From contig JAFGFJ010000006.1 of NCBI GenBank assembly GCA_016931155.1, forward strand, positions 186,001 through 250,000: a DNA stretch of 64,000 bases. Reading direction: 5' to 3'. This document shows, piece by piece, positions 44,485-52,825 of this stretch. A program made the translations under genes and the position numbers. This DNA is from Candidatus Dojkabacteria bacterium (lineage in GTDB: Bacteria; Patescibacteria; Dojkabacteria; B142; JAFGFJ01). The notes under the pieces were generated by a model. It saw only the letters and a list, made by a program, of their open reading frames with translations, did no database searches and had not been told where the DNA came from. Positions within the stretch are counted from its first letter, which is position 1. Each line of letters begins with the position of its first letter.

Positions 44485-45831
44485 TTAATCTTTAAAGGGG
44501 AAGTGACGACAGAGTGATATGACCCCTCTGCAAATCTCTTTTATTCTTCCATCATTTTTTACTTTCTGCTGGAATTTCTCAAAATCGAGCTGGGTATACT
44601 TCTTTGCTATCTCTGTTACCTCAGCTATCCATCCTGCAATTATTTTCATTTCTTTTTCTTTCATTCCTCTCGTCGTGAGGGTAGGGGTGCCAAGTCTCAG
44701 CCCGGAAGGATCAGCTGGCGATCTTTGTTCACCTGGGATTGTGTTCATATTTGCAACAATTCCGGCAATGTCCAGGGCACGGGCAAGATATTTTCCAAAA
44801 ATTCCTTTACCAGTAAGATTGATTAGAATAAGGTGTTTGTCTGTTCCTCCAGACACCAGCTCAAATCCGTATTTTTTTAATTCTCCTGCCATGTACTTAG
44901 CATTTTTCACTACCTGTTTTGCGTACATTTTAAAGGAAGGTTTCAGCGCTTCCCCGATCCCAACAGTAATTCCTGCAATGTTGTTGTTGAATGGTCCTCC
45001 TTGAAGGCCTGGCAGAACCGCTCTATTTATTTTTTTAATAATGTCTTTATGTGCAAGAATTATCGCTCCTCTTCCAGACCTCAAAGTCTTATGAGTTGTC
45101 ATCGTTACGATATCGGCAATTCCTACTGGAGATCTATTTACTCCTGCCGCGATTAACCCTGCCTCGTGAGCGATATCTGCCATGTAGAGTGCTCCAACTT
45201 TTTTTGCAATTGTTTTCATTCTCTTGTAATCTATCTCCCGAGGATAAGCAGTCCCCCCGGTAATTATTAGATTGGGCTTATATTTGTTTGCGATTTTTTC
45301 TATTTCTTTATAATCAAAAACTTGTGTTTCAGGATTCGTCTTGTATTGTACAGTCTTAAAAATTTTTGAGGTGATATTTACTTTTTTCTTACCTCCAAGA
45401 TACACTGGATTATCCGGGTCAGGTTTTTTGTCTGTATCATAAGACCACCCGTGAGAAAGATGTCCTCCATCGGGAAGGTACATCCCCATCATGGTATCGC
45501 CGGGACTCAAAACTGCGAGATAAACTGAAAGGTTTGCATTGCTCCCAGCAAGAGCTTGAACATTTACATCCCAGTCTCCCGGCAGTTTGAATAGTTTTTT
45601 AATTCTATTGATGGCAAGAGATTCAAGTTCGTCCACATGCTGATTTCCTTCATAATAGCGTGCATTTATATTTCCCTCGGCGTACTTGTGCATAAAAACT
45701 GAACCGACTGCTTCTCTTACAGCTATAGAGAAGAAATTTTCGGAAGGTATCATGGAAAGTTTGCTTTGCTGTCTTCTTTCCTCTTTTTTTATTATTTTAA
45801 AAACCTGCGGGTCACTTTGTTTCAGTTTCAT
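44485..45831 (-). CDS. glyA: Serine hydroxymethyltransferase
   Basis: 448 aa, somewhat longer than the usual 410-430. The PLP lysine lies in TMTTHKTLRSGRG (about residue 240); MIPSENFFS, YAEGNINARYYEGN and NNNIAGITVG are the family motifs. It interconverts serine and glycine with transfer of a one-carbon unit to folate. It follows folD by 43 bp on the same strand, forming a one-carbon unit. Confidence 0.95.
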   Translation of the reverse strand: MKLKQSDPQVFKIIKKEERRQQSKLSMIPSENFFSIAVREAVGSVFMHKYAEGNINARYYEGNQHVDELESLAINRIKKLFKLPGDWDVNVQALAGSNANLSVYLAVLSPGDTMMGMYLPDGGHLSHGWSYDTDKKPDPDNPVYLGGKKKVNITSKIFKTVQYKTNPETQVFDYKEIEKIANKYKPNLIITGGTAYPREIDYKRMKTIAKKVGALYMADIAHEAGLIAAGVNRSPVGIADIVTMTTHKTLRSGRGAIILAHKDIIKKINRAVLPGLQGGPFNNNIAGITVGIGEALKPSFKMYAKQVVKNAKYMAGELKKYGFELVSGGTDKHLILINLTGKGIFGKYLARALDIAGIVANMNTIPGEQRSPADPSGLRLGTPTLTTRGMKEKEMKIIAGWIAEVTEIAKKYTQLDFEKFQQKVKNDGRIKEICRGVISLCRHFPFKD

Positions 45832-45874
45832 TGGGGTAATGAATTTAAAAACATAAATGTATAAGTTTGTTTTT

Positions 45875-46831
45875 TCATACTTTTGGTCTCCAGCTTTCCC
45901 TGCTTTTTTCCAATGTTAGCAAATTTTTGAAAAGCATTGCGACTGTGAGTGGTCCGATTCCGCCAGGGACTGGAGTGAGCCAACTGGCTTTTCCTATAAC
46001 TGATTCCTTCTCAATATCACCAGCAACTCCTTCAGCTGTTTTGTTTATTCCTATATCGATTACAATTGCTCCCTTTTTTATCATATCTCCTTTTAGGAAT
46101 TTCTGTACTCCCGTTCCGGAAATAACAATGTCTGCTCCTTCCGTAACCTTCTTAATATCTCTCGTTTTTGAGTGAGCGACAGTTATGGTTGCATCAAGAT
46201 TTATCAATGCGGCAGCTAGAGGTTTCCCGACAATATCTGATCTGTTTACTATTGTAATGTTTTTACCGCAAAGGGCTTTCTTTAAATTCTTTGTTTGAAA
46301 AATCTCTTCCAAAGAAGCAAGTACGGCTTTGGGTGTTGCCGAAAGCAAGGACTTTGGAGAATCGTGAAAAACCATTCCTAGGGTAGCAGAGGAAAGACCA
46401 TCAGCGTCTTTGCCTGGATCAATTTTTGAAAAAATTTCTTTTATTGTCATCCAGTAAAGATTATCTTTCTTGACTGAGCTATCTTTTTTGAAATCAACTG
46501 GTCTGACATCTTTTAGAGTATCCAACTCAAGTGATTCTTTGGGTATTGGCATTTGGATAATGTAGCCTGTTGTCTTGTTATCCTTATTAAGGTTATTGAT
46601 AAGCATGAACAACTGACTTGTCTTGATCTGTGGGAATCTATGGACTTTAACAGGTACCCCGATTTCTTCACCCTTCTTCTTTTTCAAGTCAACGTAGAGA
46701 TGACTGCTTTTGACATTCCCAATAATGATAATGTCAAGATGAGGTTTGTAATTGTTCTCTGAAAGTTCAACTTTTAATTCCTTAAAAATTGCTTCAGAAA
46801 GAGCTTTCCCATCTAATATCTTTGTCTCCAT
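45875..46831 (-). CDS. folD: Bifunctional methylene-THF dehydrogenase/cyclohydrolase
   Basis: 318 aa from ATG 46831; a TTG at 46840 would add three residues. Active-site Tyr/Lys region HLYVDLKKKKGEEIG, YIIQMPIP, DADGLSSATLG, the nucleotide-binding NRSDIVGKPLAAALI and TPVPGGIGPLTVAMLF. It makes 5,10-methenyl- and 10-formyl-THF. Slightly longer than the usual 280-300 aa owing to an insertion near residue 120-145 (SSVKKDNLYWMTIK). Confidence 0.95.
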   Translation of the reverse strand: METKILDGKALSEAIFKELKVELSENNYKPHLDIIIIGNVKSSHLYVDLKKKKGEEIGVPVKVHRFPQIKTSQLFMLINNLNKDNKTTGYIIQMPIPKESLELDTLKDVRPVDFKKDSSVKKDNLYWMTIKEIFSKIDPGKDADGLSSATLGMVFHDSPKSLLSATPKAVLASLEEIFQTKNLKKALCGKNITIVNRSDIVGKPLAAALINLDATITVAHSKTRDIKKVTEGADIVISGTGVQKFLKGDMIKKGAIVIDIGINKTAEGVAGDIEKESVIGKASWLTPVPGGIGPLTVAMLFKNLLTLEKSRESWRPKV

Positions 46832-46898
46832 TCGTTGCAAAGGATACTTGATTAAACTAGAATGGATTTTAACTTAACGCATAAATACTTGCAAAGGG

Positions 46899-48347
46899 AT
46901 GAAAAAAACTTTTGACATAAAGTTGAGTAAATCAGATTGTTTTAGTTTCAATGTTATTTATCCCAACTTTAATAGGGAGGGGTTGGCGGCACTTTTTCCG
47001 ATTCTTGACTGGATCGTGTGGGTTGCCTCTTTTTTATTCTTTTTGAAACTTTTTGGGACTCAGAATTATGCATTCAGCATAATAAATGAGCAATCAACTC
47101 TTTCAAATCTTTACACATTTGTAGTGGTTTTGTTTGCTGTGCAGCTTGTGAGATTTATTATTGGAGGAATTGGTCATTATCCTAAAACAGCTTTTGATGT
47201 TGCCGTTCTTGTCTTTGTTGCGGCTGTTGTGATTTCAATATTGCTCTCAAGTTCCCAAAGCAGTTCAGTCTTTGGGGTAGAAGGAGTTAAGATTTTCAGT
47301 GGGGTCAGTAATTTTGCATTATTACTTCTCTACTACCTGCTTGTTTCCCAGACAATAACTTCAACTTTTATCTCCTTGAGGAGTATTTTGTTTTTTACAA
47401 TTATTCCATTTTTGTTATCTTCACTCAATATTGTGGGGTACTCACTTCAGGGGATAGAGTTGGGTCAGAATGCGAATTATGTCCTCTTTCTGTTTCCTTT
47501 ATTTTTTCTTATCTTTCTATCTTCGAAAAGTGCGATTTTAAAAACTATTTCTTTTGTAGTAACAGCTGCTGCGATATTGATTGTTAATTTCAATTCGTAC
47601 TATATTTCTCTTTCGCTATTCATATCTATTTTTATTTCCACGATAATTTTTCTTGGGCTGAGAAGTGATTATGTATTTACTTATCTTGTTTCATTATGTA
47701 AGGATTTGAAGGGTTTATTTAAGAATAAGGGAGTTGTTTTTAGTACTTTTTTAAAAAGAAATTGGAAAATTCTTCTGTTTGTTCCTGTCTATTTGTACCT
47801 TTTTATTGGGAGTACAGTGAATACTGTTGAATTTTACACTCTAGTTTATTTTGAAAAATTTAAGAGTAATTTTAATTCTGTGAAGATAAGTCTTTCTGGA
47901 ATAAAAGAATTGCTATTTGGAGTTGGTCTTACTGAGCCTTCCGAAGCCTTCGTTCCCAGGATCTTTGTCAGTTATGGTCTTTTGGGGGTAGTGGGTTTGG
48001 TTCTATTGGTTTCTCTGTTTGCATACTATTCGGTCAGAGCAATCAGGGCATTGAAAACAGACTTCGAACAAATTGCGATTCTGGCTGGTTCTTTCACTGG
48101 AGTTTTGATGATTATTATTTTCGGTATTTTTGTGGAGCTTCCTGCTCCACTTTATATTCTTTTTTGGTTGTTTATAGGTATTGGAGGTATTGTTTCGACC
48201 AAAGCTTTATACAAACAAAAATATAAATATGACTCTGTCACTGTGATAAAAAGAGGAAAGTATAAAAATATATTAAATGAGCTTCGCTATATTGGTTTGA
48301 TAATTATTCTAGCAGGATCCGTTTTTTTAATTCAGTCTTTATCTTAG
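46899..48347 (+). CDS. Polytopic membrane protein, O-antigen ligase/polymerase-like
   Basis: 482 aa with about 11-12 helices. The stretch KELLFGVGLTEPSEAFVPRIFVSYGLLGVVGLVLLV (in parts: LLFGVGLTEPS, SYGLLGVVGLVLL) is like the WaaL/Wzy signature region, with a large outer loop before it. It would join or polymerise polyprenyl-linked glycans. A ribosome-binding-like AAAGGG directly precedes the ATG. Assignment rests on topology and one motif. Confidence 0.5.
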   Translation: MKKTFDIKLSKSDCFSFNVIYPNFNREGLAALFPILDWIVWVASFLFFLKLFGTQNYAFSIINEQSTLSNLYTFVVVLFAVQLVRFIIGGIGHYPKTAFDVAVLVFVAAVVISILLSSSQSSSVFGVEGVKIFSGVSNFALLLLYYLLVSQTITSTFISLRSILFFTIIPFLLSSLNIVGYSLQGIELGQNANYVLFLFPLFFLIFLSSKSAILKTISFVVTAAAILIVNFNSYYISLSLFISIFISTIIFLGLRSDYVFTYLVSLCKDLKGLFKNKGVVFSTFLKRNWKILLFVPVYLYLFIGSTVNTVEFYTLVYFEKFKSNFNSVKISLSGIKELLFGVGLTEPSEAFVPRIFVSYGLLGVVGLVLLVSLFAYYSVRAIRALKTDFEQIAILAGSFTGVLMIIIFGIFVELPAPLYILFWLFIGIGGIVSTKALYKQKYKYDSVTVIKRGKYKNILNELRYIGLIIILAGSVFLIQSLS

Positions 48348-48420
48348 ATAAACTATAGTCCTTTTTTATTCTTTAATAATACCGAAACGTTGTAGAAATG
48401 TGGTTGAATTATTTGGCTGA

Positions 48421-48449
48421 TTGAAAAATTATTTAGTTATATCTATACT
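48421..48449 (+). promoter_or_regulatory. Predicted promoter for the surface-protein pair at 48.5-51.5 kb
   Basis: TTGAAA (48421-48426), a 17-bp spacer and TATACT (48444-48449). The start of transcription would be near 48456, about 20 nt before the ATG at 48477. Confidence 0.55.
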
Positions 48450-48476
48450 ATTTGTGCTTATTATTCTTTTAGCTTT

Positions 48477-49097
48477 ATGAAATTTGCAGATGTAGTTATC
48501 GTAATTCTTTCTATTGCTATTGTAATTGTTGTTGGATATGTTGGATGGACATTTCTGACATTGCCTGATTCTGCAACTATTGCAAATACAAATCCTATTG
48601 AAGAGGAAAACTCTGGTGAGCCAGAGAAGTTTGATTTTGAAGAGTGCAATGTCTCTCTGTTAAAAAATAAACTATGGACTCCACAATATGAGAATAAAAC
48701 AAAATTAATACTTGCGAGGGGTGATTATAGTTTGGTGATAACATGTAATCAGGAAATAATTTCTGGAGGATCAATAGAATACTACGATCTTCAGGATATC
48801 ATAATAGGAGAAGAAACATACCAAAAGATTACAGTTTATACAGATGAGAAAAAAGATTTTATTAGAGAAGTACGTTTCACCGATAAATTAGAAAGCAATG
48901 ATGTGTTAACTGGTACGAATAATGCAATATCTAGCAAAGACATATTAGGAATTAAGGTTAATGATAATAAATACTATATATATTATGAGTTTGTTGATTA
49001 TATGAAGGATAAGGTTTATGTAAAGAGTGAAATGGTCATAAGTATTATTAATGAGATGGATGAGATAGTAAAAAGTATAAATTTTATAAACAGATAG
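48477..49097 (+). CDS. Hypothetical membrane-anchored protein
   Basis: 206 aa: an N-terminal helix (VVIVILSIAIVIVVGYVGW) and a soluble outer domain rich in beta strands and acidic residues. No family recognised. Its TAG stop is followed directly by the GTG start of the Cys-rich surface protein, so the two are probably co-translated. Confidence 0.55.
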   Translation: MKFADVVIVILSIAIVIVVGYVGWTFLTLPDSATIANTNPIEEENSGEPEKFDFEECNVSLLKNKLWTPQYENKTKLILARGDYSLVITCNQEIISGGSIEYYDLQDIIIGEETYQKITVYTDEKKDFIREVRFTDKLESNDVLTGTNNAISSKDILGIKVNDNKYYIYYEFVDYMKDKVYVKSEMVISIINEMDEIVKSINFINR

Positions 49098-51515
49098 GTG
49101 AAAAAAGGTAGAATTATTGCAGCACAGATAGTGATATTGTTTTTGGGGGTTTCCATGGCAATAATAGGACATAGTATGAGGACGAGTCTGGCTCCTGGAG
49201 CCGGTAAAGCTCAGACATGTGGTGCTGGTTGTTGTCCGGATGGTTGGTGTTATGGGGAGGATACAAATTATCCAGATTGGAGTGATTGCAGTGCCAGGGC
49301 ATGGGATGCCTGCAGGAATCATCAGGGCAGTTGTTTATGCGATGGATGGGCTGCATGTGGAAGCACACATTGCAATACGGATCAGGGAGTAAAGTATTAT
49401 TGCAATAATCGTTCCTGGCAGAATACAGGTCAACCCTGTGGTAGCCCTAGTAGTAGTAGCAGCAGCAGTAGTAGTAGCAGCAGTAGTGGAGGAGAATCGT
49501 GTAGGTATTATTCGTGCAATTTTCAGATAGTAAATGGACAGATTGTACCGGGATTTTGTGGTACTGATTATCCTGCAAAAGATCCTTGTTCGTTAAATCA
49601 GACAATATATTGTAGCAACAATACGGATTGTGGCACTGGTTGCTGTAAAGACGGAGTATGTGGAGTTGGCTGTACTTCTACCTGTAGTAAAAAAAGTGAC
49701 TGCTGTATTGGTTTGGATTTGTCGAGTTGTACAGTGGAATGCACAAATGGTGTATGTATCGGTTCTGGAGGTCAGGAGCCTACTCCTAGATGTGGGGATG
49801 GAGTATGTGGTAGTACAGAAAGTGCGGCAACATGTCCTTCAGATTGTCCTGGAACTCCGGGGACACCGGGGGGTGAAGATGGAGGAACACAAACGGGAAC
49901 TGTGATAGCTTGTAGTTCAAACAGTCAGTGTCCAGCAGCTGCTCCAACATGTAAAAATGGTGTTTGTGTTCTAAATATTACTGGAGATGCCGATGGAGTT
50001 TGTCCGGCAGGTTATACAAATCTGCCAAAATCTGCTGATGTAGTCAATGGAAACTGGGACATTATCTGTATTTTGGGAGTTCCTGGGGTTATATCAGGTT
50101 TTCAACCTGAAAATTCTGCTTGTGTGCTGGGTACTAGGACTGCCTGCGGCTCTGGGTGCAACTCGTCGAAACAGCAACAGATATGTTATGTAACAGGTTG
50201 GAGTGAATGTGTGGGTACTGATGCTTGTGCTCCAACAATACAGCCGGGAATTCCTTGTGATAATCTTTCTCGATATAGCGAAGGGGAACCAAGCAAAGGA
50301 GCATTTGTGGGATGTCAGGGAACAAAGAATTGTTTTTGCCAGGTAAATAGCACATTAGGTCAGGCTGGAGGACTGACAGGTAATGTTGTTTGCTATGACG
50401 ATCCTGGAAATGATTCCTGTGGTATATCTGTCCCTGCTGAAGTTGTACCTTCAACCTCTCCTTCACCATCTGTAGTTCCTTCTGGTCCGGTTCCACCACC
50501 GACTATTCCTCCCTCACCTCCACCGGGTGGTGATGCATATTGTGAAAGACTTGATGATAGTCAGACAGAAGACGGGAGCAGGGTGTTTGCCGTAGTTAGA
50601 GGGGAGGACTTTAGTGTAAGACTTTATACAGATGTTGCAACGAGAAGCGGAGGATCTGTTACAAATTACAGGTACAATGCAAGTGACGGGAGTGTGGATC
50701 CAGTAGGAAATACAAGTCAGAGTTATACGGACTACACAATTTCCGGCACGATAACAGCTGCGCTTCCTCTTGGTCTGATAGATGCTGCTGATGTAATAGT
50801 AACAGATAACAATGGGAGAACATCAGGTGGGATAGGAACGCTCTGTTCAGTGAGACTTTATGTTACGGATACACCAGTGGAAGGTCCCTTCTTTATAATT
50901 GAGAAGCTTGCAGGCAGTGTCTGTATAGATGAGCCTCAGAGAGCACTTGTTGGCTATACGATTACTCTGACAAATATTGGAGATACTGCGGGAACTGTTA
51001 ATGAAGTTGTTGATACACTTGATAGCAGAATTACTACAAGTATGATATCAAATATAAGTCAGGGGGGGACTTTCAATAGTTCGACGCATCAGATCACATG
51101 GAATAATAATGGGGCAGGTTTTACGCTTGATCCGGGGGAAGAGATGACGTTTACTTATGAGGTGACCTTTGCTGCAAGTCAGTTCGGAACTTATACTAAT
51201 ACTGTAGAAGCTGTTGTTCCGCCTGATATACCGCCGCCTTCTCCGGCAACTGTTACAATTACGACAATTTGTTCAGGTCTTCCGGGGACTGCAATCTTCG
51301 GTGATTCGATGGATAGAATACTTCTGGGTCTGGTACTTGTTACATTTGGGGCACTAGTCTATAGGCTGGGTATTCACAATCTTCTTGGTGAGAAATTCAG
51401 TATGTCTGAAGTGGGTTTCTTTCTTTCAGGATTAAGCAGGAGGGATAGAGAAGACATAATGAGAAGAAGAAAAGAGAGTCTTGAAAGCAATCTTTTGAGG
51501 AGAAAAAGAAAGTAA
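49098..51515 (+). CDS. Large cysteine-rich surface protein with serine run and DUF11-like domain
   Basis: 805 aa from a GTG. Signal/anchor helix (IVILFLGVSMAIIG), then a Cys-rich region of many short loops (CGAGCCPDGWC, CGDGVCGSTESAATCPSDC) interrupted by 13 Ser in a row (about residues 118-130). A Pro-rich linker (about 445-475) leads to beta domains, the last a DUF11-like module (ALVGYTITLTNIGDTAG ... LDPGEEMTFTYEVTF). It ends with a membrane helix (ILLGLVLVTFGALVY) and a Lys/Arg-rich cytoplasmic tail. It is probably a cell-surface stalk or adhesin stabilised by disulfides. Function is inferred from architecture only. Confidence 0.75.
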   Translation: MKKGRIIAAQIVILFLGVSMAIIGHSMRTSLAPGAGKAQTCGAGCCPDGWCYGEDTNYPDWSDCSARAWDACRNHQGSCLCDGWAACGSTHCNTDQGVKYYCNNRSWQNTGQPCGSPSSSSSSSSSSSSSGGESCRYYSCNFQIVNGQIVPGFCGTDYPAKDPCSLNQTIYCSNNTDCGTGCCKDGVCGVGCTSTCSKKSDCCIGLDLSSCTVECTNGVCIGSGGQEPTPRCGDGVCGSTESAATCPSDCPGTPGTPGGEDGGTQTGTVIACSSNSQCPAAAPTCKNGVCVLNITGDADGVCPAGYTNLPKSADVVNGNWDIICILGVPGVISGFQPENSACVLGTRTACGSGCNSSKQQQICYVTGWSECVGTDACAPTIQPGIPCDNLSRYSEGEPSKGAFVGCQGTKNCFCQVNSTLGQAGGLTGNVVCYDDPGNDSCGISVPAEVVPSTSPSPSVVPSGPVPPPTIPPSPPPGGDAYCERLDDSQTEDGSRVFAVVRGEDFSVRLYTDVATRSGGSVTNYRYNASDGSVDPVGNTSQSYTDYTISGTITAALPLGLIDAADVIVTDNNGRTSGGIGTLCSVRLYVTDTPVEGPFFIIEKLAGSVCIDEPQRALVGYTITLTNIGDTAGTVNEVVDTLDSRITTSMISNISQGGTFNSSTHQITWNNNGAGFTLDPGEEMTFTYEVTFAASQFGTYTNTVEAVVPPDIPPPSPATVTITTICSGLPGTAIFGDSMDRILLGLVLVTFGALVYRLGIHNLLGEKFSMSEVGFFLSGLSRRDREDIMRRRKESLESNLLRRKRK
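49449..49487 (+). repeat. AGT/AGC trinucleotide run encoding polyserine
   Basis: Thirteen consecutive AGT or AGC codons in groups of two or three. Length changes here would vary the linker without shifting the frame. Confidence 0.9.
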
Positions 51516-51552
51516 ATGAGTATGCGGATACAGGAGGTAACCTGGAAGACTA

Positions 51553-52236
51553 CTACAAAAGATAATCCTTCGCAAAATTAAGAATCTCGGCTATTATAGA
51601 TACTTTAATTTTCTTATCCTCTTTTATTGGTATCTCAAAATTTAATATCCTGTCAGAAATTTTATTTTCTAATATCCAGTCCCAGAAACATCCTCTTTCG
51701 GGGATTACCTCGTCTTTCAGTGAAGCATATCCTTCTTTGAGTTGATAACCAAGATACTTGTCCTTTGTATCATCCACTCCTGAGTATAGCCTTGTGCCTG
51801 TGGAAGATAATTTGTTTTTAAAAAACTTTAATTCTCCTTCACTCAAAGATCCGCTGTCATAAAAGTAAAAAGAATTGATGTATTTATCTTCATGAAAATC
51901 AAGGCAAAGTTTAAGATTAAAATCTTTGAGAAATTTCATAATTACGACTGCTTCATTATCGGTTGTGCCTTCAAAAAACTGTCTATTTAAATCGTTTTTA
52001 TTTTTATTAATTCTTGTTTTTGCTGTCAGTGCACTTGGGCTTATTGTGGGGATAAATAAAAAAGAGGGTAGTATAGTAAAATTGTTTTTCAGATAAAATT
52101 GCAATAGTTCTATTATTTTATATTCGTCTCCGTGTATTCCTGAGATTATGAGAAGTTTAGGATTTTCCCCGCTCAGGAAATATTTTACGGAAGTATTTTT
52201 ATACTTGAATTTTTTTTGTAGTAGTCTTTTTTGCAT
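51553..52236 (-). CDS. Succinylglutamate desuccinylase/aspartoacylase-like zinc hydrolase
   Basis: 227 aa. Zinc-binding ISGIHGDE (about residue 35), NDLNRQFFEG and LDFHED are the AspA/AstE (M14-like) motifs. No signal peptide. The first codons of the gene lie in a degenerate unit of the adjoining 27-bp tandem array. Substrate unknown, possibly an N-acyl amino acid or peptide. Confidence 0.8.
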   Translation of the reverse strand: MQKRLLQKKFKYKNTSVKYFLSGENPKLLIISGIHGDEYKIIELLQFYLKNNFTILPSFLFIPTISPSALTAKTRINKNKNDLNRQFFEGTTDNEAVVIMKFLKDFNLKLCLDFHEDKYINSFYFYDSGSLSEGELKFFKNKLSSTGTRLYSGVDDTKDKYLGYQLKEGYASLKDEVIPERGCFWDWILENKISDRILNFEIPIKEDKKIKVSIIAEILNFAKDYLL

Positions 52237-52425
52237 AGAGGTTTACAATAGAATCTTTTGTGTAAAAATTACGACAGTTTTTTTGTGTACTAATTGTCAT
52301 TAGTTTTTTTGGATAAAAATTTATGATAGTCTCTTTTGTGTAAAAATTTGCAATAGTCTTTTTGCGTGAAAATTTACGTTAATTTTTTTGCATAAAAGTT
52401 TACGATTTTTTCGTTGAGTATAACA
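52219..52425. repeat. Degenerate 26-27-bp tandem array, about 7-8 copies
   Basis: Units follow the pattern TTACGATAGTC-TTTTTTG(T/C)GT-AAAAAT and begin near 52242, 52269, 52294, 52321, 52348, 52374 and 52400, with one more at 52219 that overlaps the start of the AspA-like gene. There are no unique spacers, so this is not a CRISPR array. It fills most of the 370-bp gap before tRNA-Arg; the rest (52426-52608) has no recognisable feature. Confidence 0.75.
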
Positions 52426-52608
52426 CTTCGAGTATTTTACTATAAAATATCACCAGACTTTCTGTAGTTCGTAAATAATATTTATATGATGCACTGTTGC
52501 TGAATCTGAATATCCTACTTCGGGACTTCCTTTGAAGCTGAAACCTACAATAATTCGCTCTATTTGTGATAAAATCTCCTTGTTCTTTGAGAGTAATGGG
52601 AGTATAAA

Positions 52609-52681
52609 GCGTGAGTAGCTCAATGGATAGAGCAACTGCCTTCTAAGCAGTAGGTTGTGGGTTCGAGTCCCGCCTCGCGCA
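52609..52681 (+). tRNA. tRNA-Arg(TCT)
   Basis: Full cloverleaf: acceptor GCGTGAG/CTCGCGC, D arm GCTC/GAGC, anticodon stem ACTGC/GCAGT with loop CTTCTAA (anticodon TCT), T arm GTGGG-TTCGAGT-CCCGC, discriminator A. CCA is not encoded. Confidence 0.95.
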
Positions 52682-52747
52682 CTTTGTTTTCTGATCTTTG
52701 GAAATAGAAAGTAAGAAAATCCATCTACTTGACGATCTCTTAGAGAT

Positions 52748-52825
52748 GGTGGCTGTAGCTCAGTTGGTTAGAGCTTCGGTTTGTGGAACCGAGTGTCGTG
52801 GGTTCGAGTCCCACCAGCCACCCCA
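52748..52825 (+). tRNA. tRNA-His(GTG), attachment target
   Basis: Acceptor GTGGCTG/CAGCCAC with the extra G-1 opposite C73, D arm GCTC/GAGC, anticodon stem TCGGT/ACCGA with loop TTGTGGA (anticodon GTG), T arm CGTGGG-type with TTCGAGT, and CCA encoded at 52823-52825. Its last 15 bases are repeated at 61613-61627. The serine recombinase frame ends inside it on the other strand. Confidence 0.95.

Noticed and set aside
52219..52425. CRISPR array
   Set aside because: Units adjoin with no unique spacers, are strongly degenerate, and no cas genes are present in the window.
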